7,282 bases of DNA from Flavobacteriaceae bacterium (GTDB lineage: Bacteria; Bacteroidota; Bacteroidia; Flavobacteriales; Flavobacteriaceae), in contig JAESUF010000005.1 in NCBI GenBank assembly GCA_016763215.1, positions 1 through 7,282 of the forward strand. Reading direction: 5' to 3'. Positions 5,916-7,282 of the stretch are shown here, one piece after another. Each line of letters begins with the position of its first letter. The first letter of the stretch is position 1. Under the pieces are notes generated by a model. It had not been told where the DNA came from and made no database searches. It saw only the letters and a list, made by a program, of their open reading frames with translations. The translations under genes and the position numbers were made by a program.

Positions 5916-6893
5916 TTATTTGTATAATACTTCTTTTACAGCTTTCACTACATCTCCACTATTAGGAAGCCAAGCTTCTAATAATACAGGTGAGTAAGGT
6001 GCCGGTGTATCTGCAGTAGTAATTCTTTTAATTGGAGCATCTAAATAATCGAATGCTTCGTCTTGAACTCTAAATGTTATTTCCGAAGAAACACTACCAA
6101 AAGGCCAAGCTTCTTCTAAAATAACCAAACGATTGGTTTTCTTTACAGACTCAACAATAGTAGCATGATCCATTGGACGCACTGTTCTTAAGTCGATAAT
6201 TTCAATAGAAATACCTTCTTTTGCTAATTCATCAGCTGCTTTGTATGCCTCTTTGATGATTTTACCAAAAGAGACAACAGTTACATCTGTTCCTGCTCTT
6301 TTAATATCTGCAACACCAATAGGGATGATATATTCTCCTTCTGGAATCTCCATCTTATCCCCATACATTTGTTCCGACTCCATAAAGATAACAGGATCAT
6401 CGTCACGGATTGCAGCTTTTAACAAACCTTTAGCATCGTACGGATTTGAAGGGACTACTACTTTTAATCCTGGAGTATTCGCAAACCAGTTTTCAAAAGC
6501 TTGTGAATGGGTTGCTCCTAATTGACCAGCAGAACCTGTTGGACCTCTAAAAACAATAGGGCAATTAAACTGACCTCCAGACATTTGCCTGATCTTTGCT
6601 GCATTGTTAATAATCTGATCGATTCCAACTAAAGCAAAGTTGAAAGTCATGTATTCAACAATAGGTCTGTTGCCATTCATAGCAGAACCAATAGCGATTC
6701 CACCGAAACCTAGTTCTGCAATAGGTGCATCAATTACACGCTTGGCGCCAAACTCATCTAACATTCCTTTACTTGCCTTGTATGCACCGTTGTATTCTGC
6801 AACTTCTTCTCCAATCAGGTAGATACTTTCGTCTCTACGCATCTCTTCACTCATTGCCTCACAAATGGCTTCACGAAACTGAACTGTTTTCAT
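5916..6893 (-). CDS. pdhB: Pyruvate dehydrogenase E1 component, beta subunit
   Basis: This is the beta subunit of the alpha2-beta2 E1 enzyme, which decarboxylates pyruvate with thiamine diphosphate and hands the acetyl group to lipoyl-E2, feeding acetyl-CoA into the TCA cycle. The 325 residues match the usual length (about 325-330). The N-terminal pyrimidine-binding domain contains GEEVAEYNGAYKASKG (28-43) and PIAELGFGGIAIG (57-69), where Glu60 corresponds to the glutamate that activates the cofactor aminopyrimidine. It also holds YMTFNFALVGIDQI (81-94) and RGPTGSAGQLGATHSQ (116-131), where His129 matches the active-site His of human PDHB. The C-terminal transketolase domain is complete (DVTVVSFGK, EIIDLRTVRPMD, LEEAWPFGSVSSEI). 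YNGAYK and the SAGQLGATHSQ loop fit PDH better than branched-chain E1-beta. No alpha-subunit gene is adjacent. The gene has its own promoter and a strong terminator, so it looks monocistronic. Confidence 0.95.
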   Translation of the reverse strand: MKTVQFREAICEAMSEEMRRDESIYLIGEEVAEYNGAYKASKGMLDEFGAKRVIDAPIAELGFGGIAIGSAMNGNRPIVEYMTFNFALVGIDQIINNAAKIRQMSGGQFNCPIVFRGPTGSAGQLGATHSQAFENWFANTPGLKVVVPSNPYDAKGLLKAAIRDDDPVIFMESEQMYGDKMEIPEGEYIIPIGVADIKRAGTDVTVVSFGKIIKEAYKAADELAKEGISIEIIDLRTVRPMDHATIVESVKKTNRLVILEEAWPFGSVSSEITFRVQDEAFDYLDAPIKRITTADTPAPYSPVLLEAWLPNSGDVVKAVKEVLYK

Positions 6894-6921
6894 CTATATA
6901 ATCTAGTTGTTTATTGAAAAG

Positions 6922-6951
6922 CAAAAGTAGGAAAAATATGAATAAAAAAAA
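6922..6951 (-). promoter_or_regulatory. Putative promoter of pdhB
   Basis: The minus strand reads TACTTTTG at 6929-6922, a full TAnnTTTG match and identical to the hppA box. About 18 bases upstream there is only a T-run (TTTT at 6951-6948), not TTTG. The box ends 28 bases before ATG 6893. The leader is AT-rich (AGATTATATAG before the ATG) with no clear Shine-Dalgarno sequence. Confidence 0.55.
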
Positions 6952-6995
6952 TGGACATTCATCTTCAAAATGCAATAACGGTTTCATACGCATAC

Positions 6996-7282
6996 TTAAT
7001 TGCTTAAACCTCTTGCCTTATATATGGAAACATAAATATTAAATCTTTCAAAACGTTTAATTTCTACATAGTTTTTTTCTAACAAATCATATTCTTGGTC
7101 CGTTAGATTGTAAACATTTGAATAGAGAACATACTTATTTTCATTTGGAAACCGTGTAAACGATTTCTGATTCCCATCCAAGTCAATTTCATCAATTTTA
7201 GTATAGTTTGGAAAGAAACTGGCAACTTCTGTAACGTCGATTTTCATAGATCCAAAAGAGTTAATGGCTTCTTTCCTTAATG
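6996..7282 (-). CDS. C-terminal end of a probable membrane glycosyltransferase (GT39/ArnT-like), partial
   Basis: The frame is open from the right edge to stop TAA at 6998-6996, giving 95 residues of a longer protein. An internal Met at 7247 could be mistaken for a start, but the frame continues upstream (LRKEAINSFGS) and there is no promoter or leader there. The visible part is soluble, with a KYVLYSNVYNLTDQEYDLLE stretch and then RFERFNIYVSIYKARG. From memory this resembles the soluble tail that follows the multi-pass membrane region of GT39-type glycosyltransferases of flavobacteria, where such a tail ends in a similar YxLYSNV...V.IYK pattern. No membrane helix or catalytic residue lies in the window, so the family is an inference and the protein could be another membrane-anchored enzyme. 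The gene ends 102 bases before pdhB, which has its own promoter. Confidence 0.5.
   Translation of the reverse strand, partial: LRKEAINSFGSMKIDVTEVASFFPNYTKIDEIDLDGNQKSFTRFPNENKYVLYSNVYNLTDQEYDLLEKNYVEIKRFERFNIYVSIYKARGLSN

Noticed and set aside
6930..6975. Terminator for the gene entering from the right (GATGAATG, T8, ATTCAT on the minus strand).
   Set aside because: The pairing is only six bases (ATGAAT with ATTCAT), with the T-run inside the loop, and it overlaps the pdhB promoter region; this is too weak to call.
6996..7247. A complete 83-residue small protein starting at Met 7247.
   Set aside because: The reading frame continues upstream to the window edge without a stop, and no promoter or leader precedes the Met. 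It is better read as the tail of a larger gene.

Overview
The window looks like ordinary chromosome of a low-GC Bacteroidota, most probably a member of the Flavobacteriaceae. Three things support this. The promoters fit the Bacteroidota consensus (TTTG, about 19 bases, TAnnTTTG) rather than -35/-10 boxes. The leaders are short, A-rich and mostly lack a Shine-Dalgarno sequence. The gene content is also characteristic: a DUF5686 outer-membrane protein, a K+-dependent membrane pyrophosphatase and a stand-alone pyruvate dehydrogenase E1-beta gene. I see no mobile element, phage gene, CRISPR array, tRNA or rRNA.

Layout, left to right. Positions 1-2103 (minus) hold most of hppA, a membrane ion-pumping pyrophosphatase that runs off the left edge. 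Positions 2224-2736 (minus) hold ppa, a complete family I soluble inorganic pyrophosphatase. A strong intrinsic terminator (2169-2199) follows ppa, and hppA then has its own promoter. Positions 2838-3263 (plus) hold a small unrecognised lipoprotein, divergent from ppa and the only plus-strand gene. A purine-rich spacer (3264-3349) separates it from a convergent 834-residue outer-membrane protein of the DUF5686 family (3350-5854, minus). Upstream of that lies pdhB (5916-6893, minus), and then the C-terminal end of a probable membrane glycosyltransferase (6996-7282, minus) that enters from the right edge.

Functionally, hppA and ppa both hydrolyse the pyrophosphate released by biosynthesis. The soluble enzyme releases the energy as heat, while the membrane enzyme conserves it as an ion gradient. 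They are neighbours on one strand but appear to be separate transcription units. pdhB supplies half of the E1 heterotetramer of pyruvate dehydrogenase; its alpha partner is not in the window. The DUF5686 protein has no known biochemical role.

I did not find a convincing new multi-gene system. The best leads are: (a) the gate glutamate of the membrane pyrophosphatase has moved from helix 6 to helix 5, which bears on which ion it pumps; (b) a strong terminator hairpin ends right at the start codon of the DUF5686 gene, suggesting attenuation or controlled read-through from pdhB; (c) an uncharacterised four-cysteine lipoprotein diverges from ppa.
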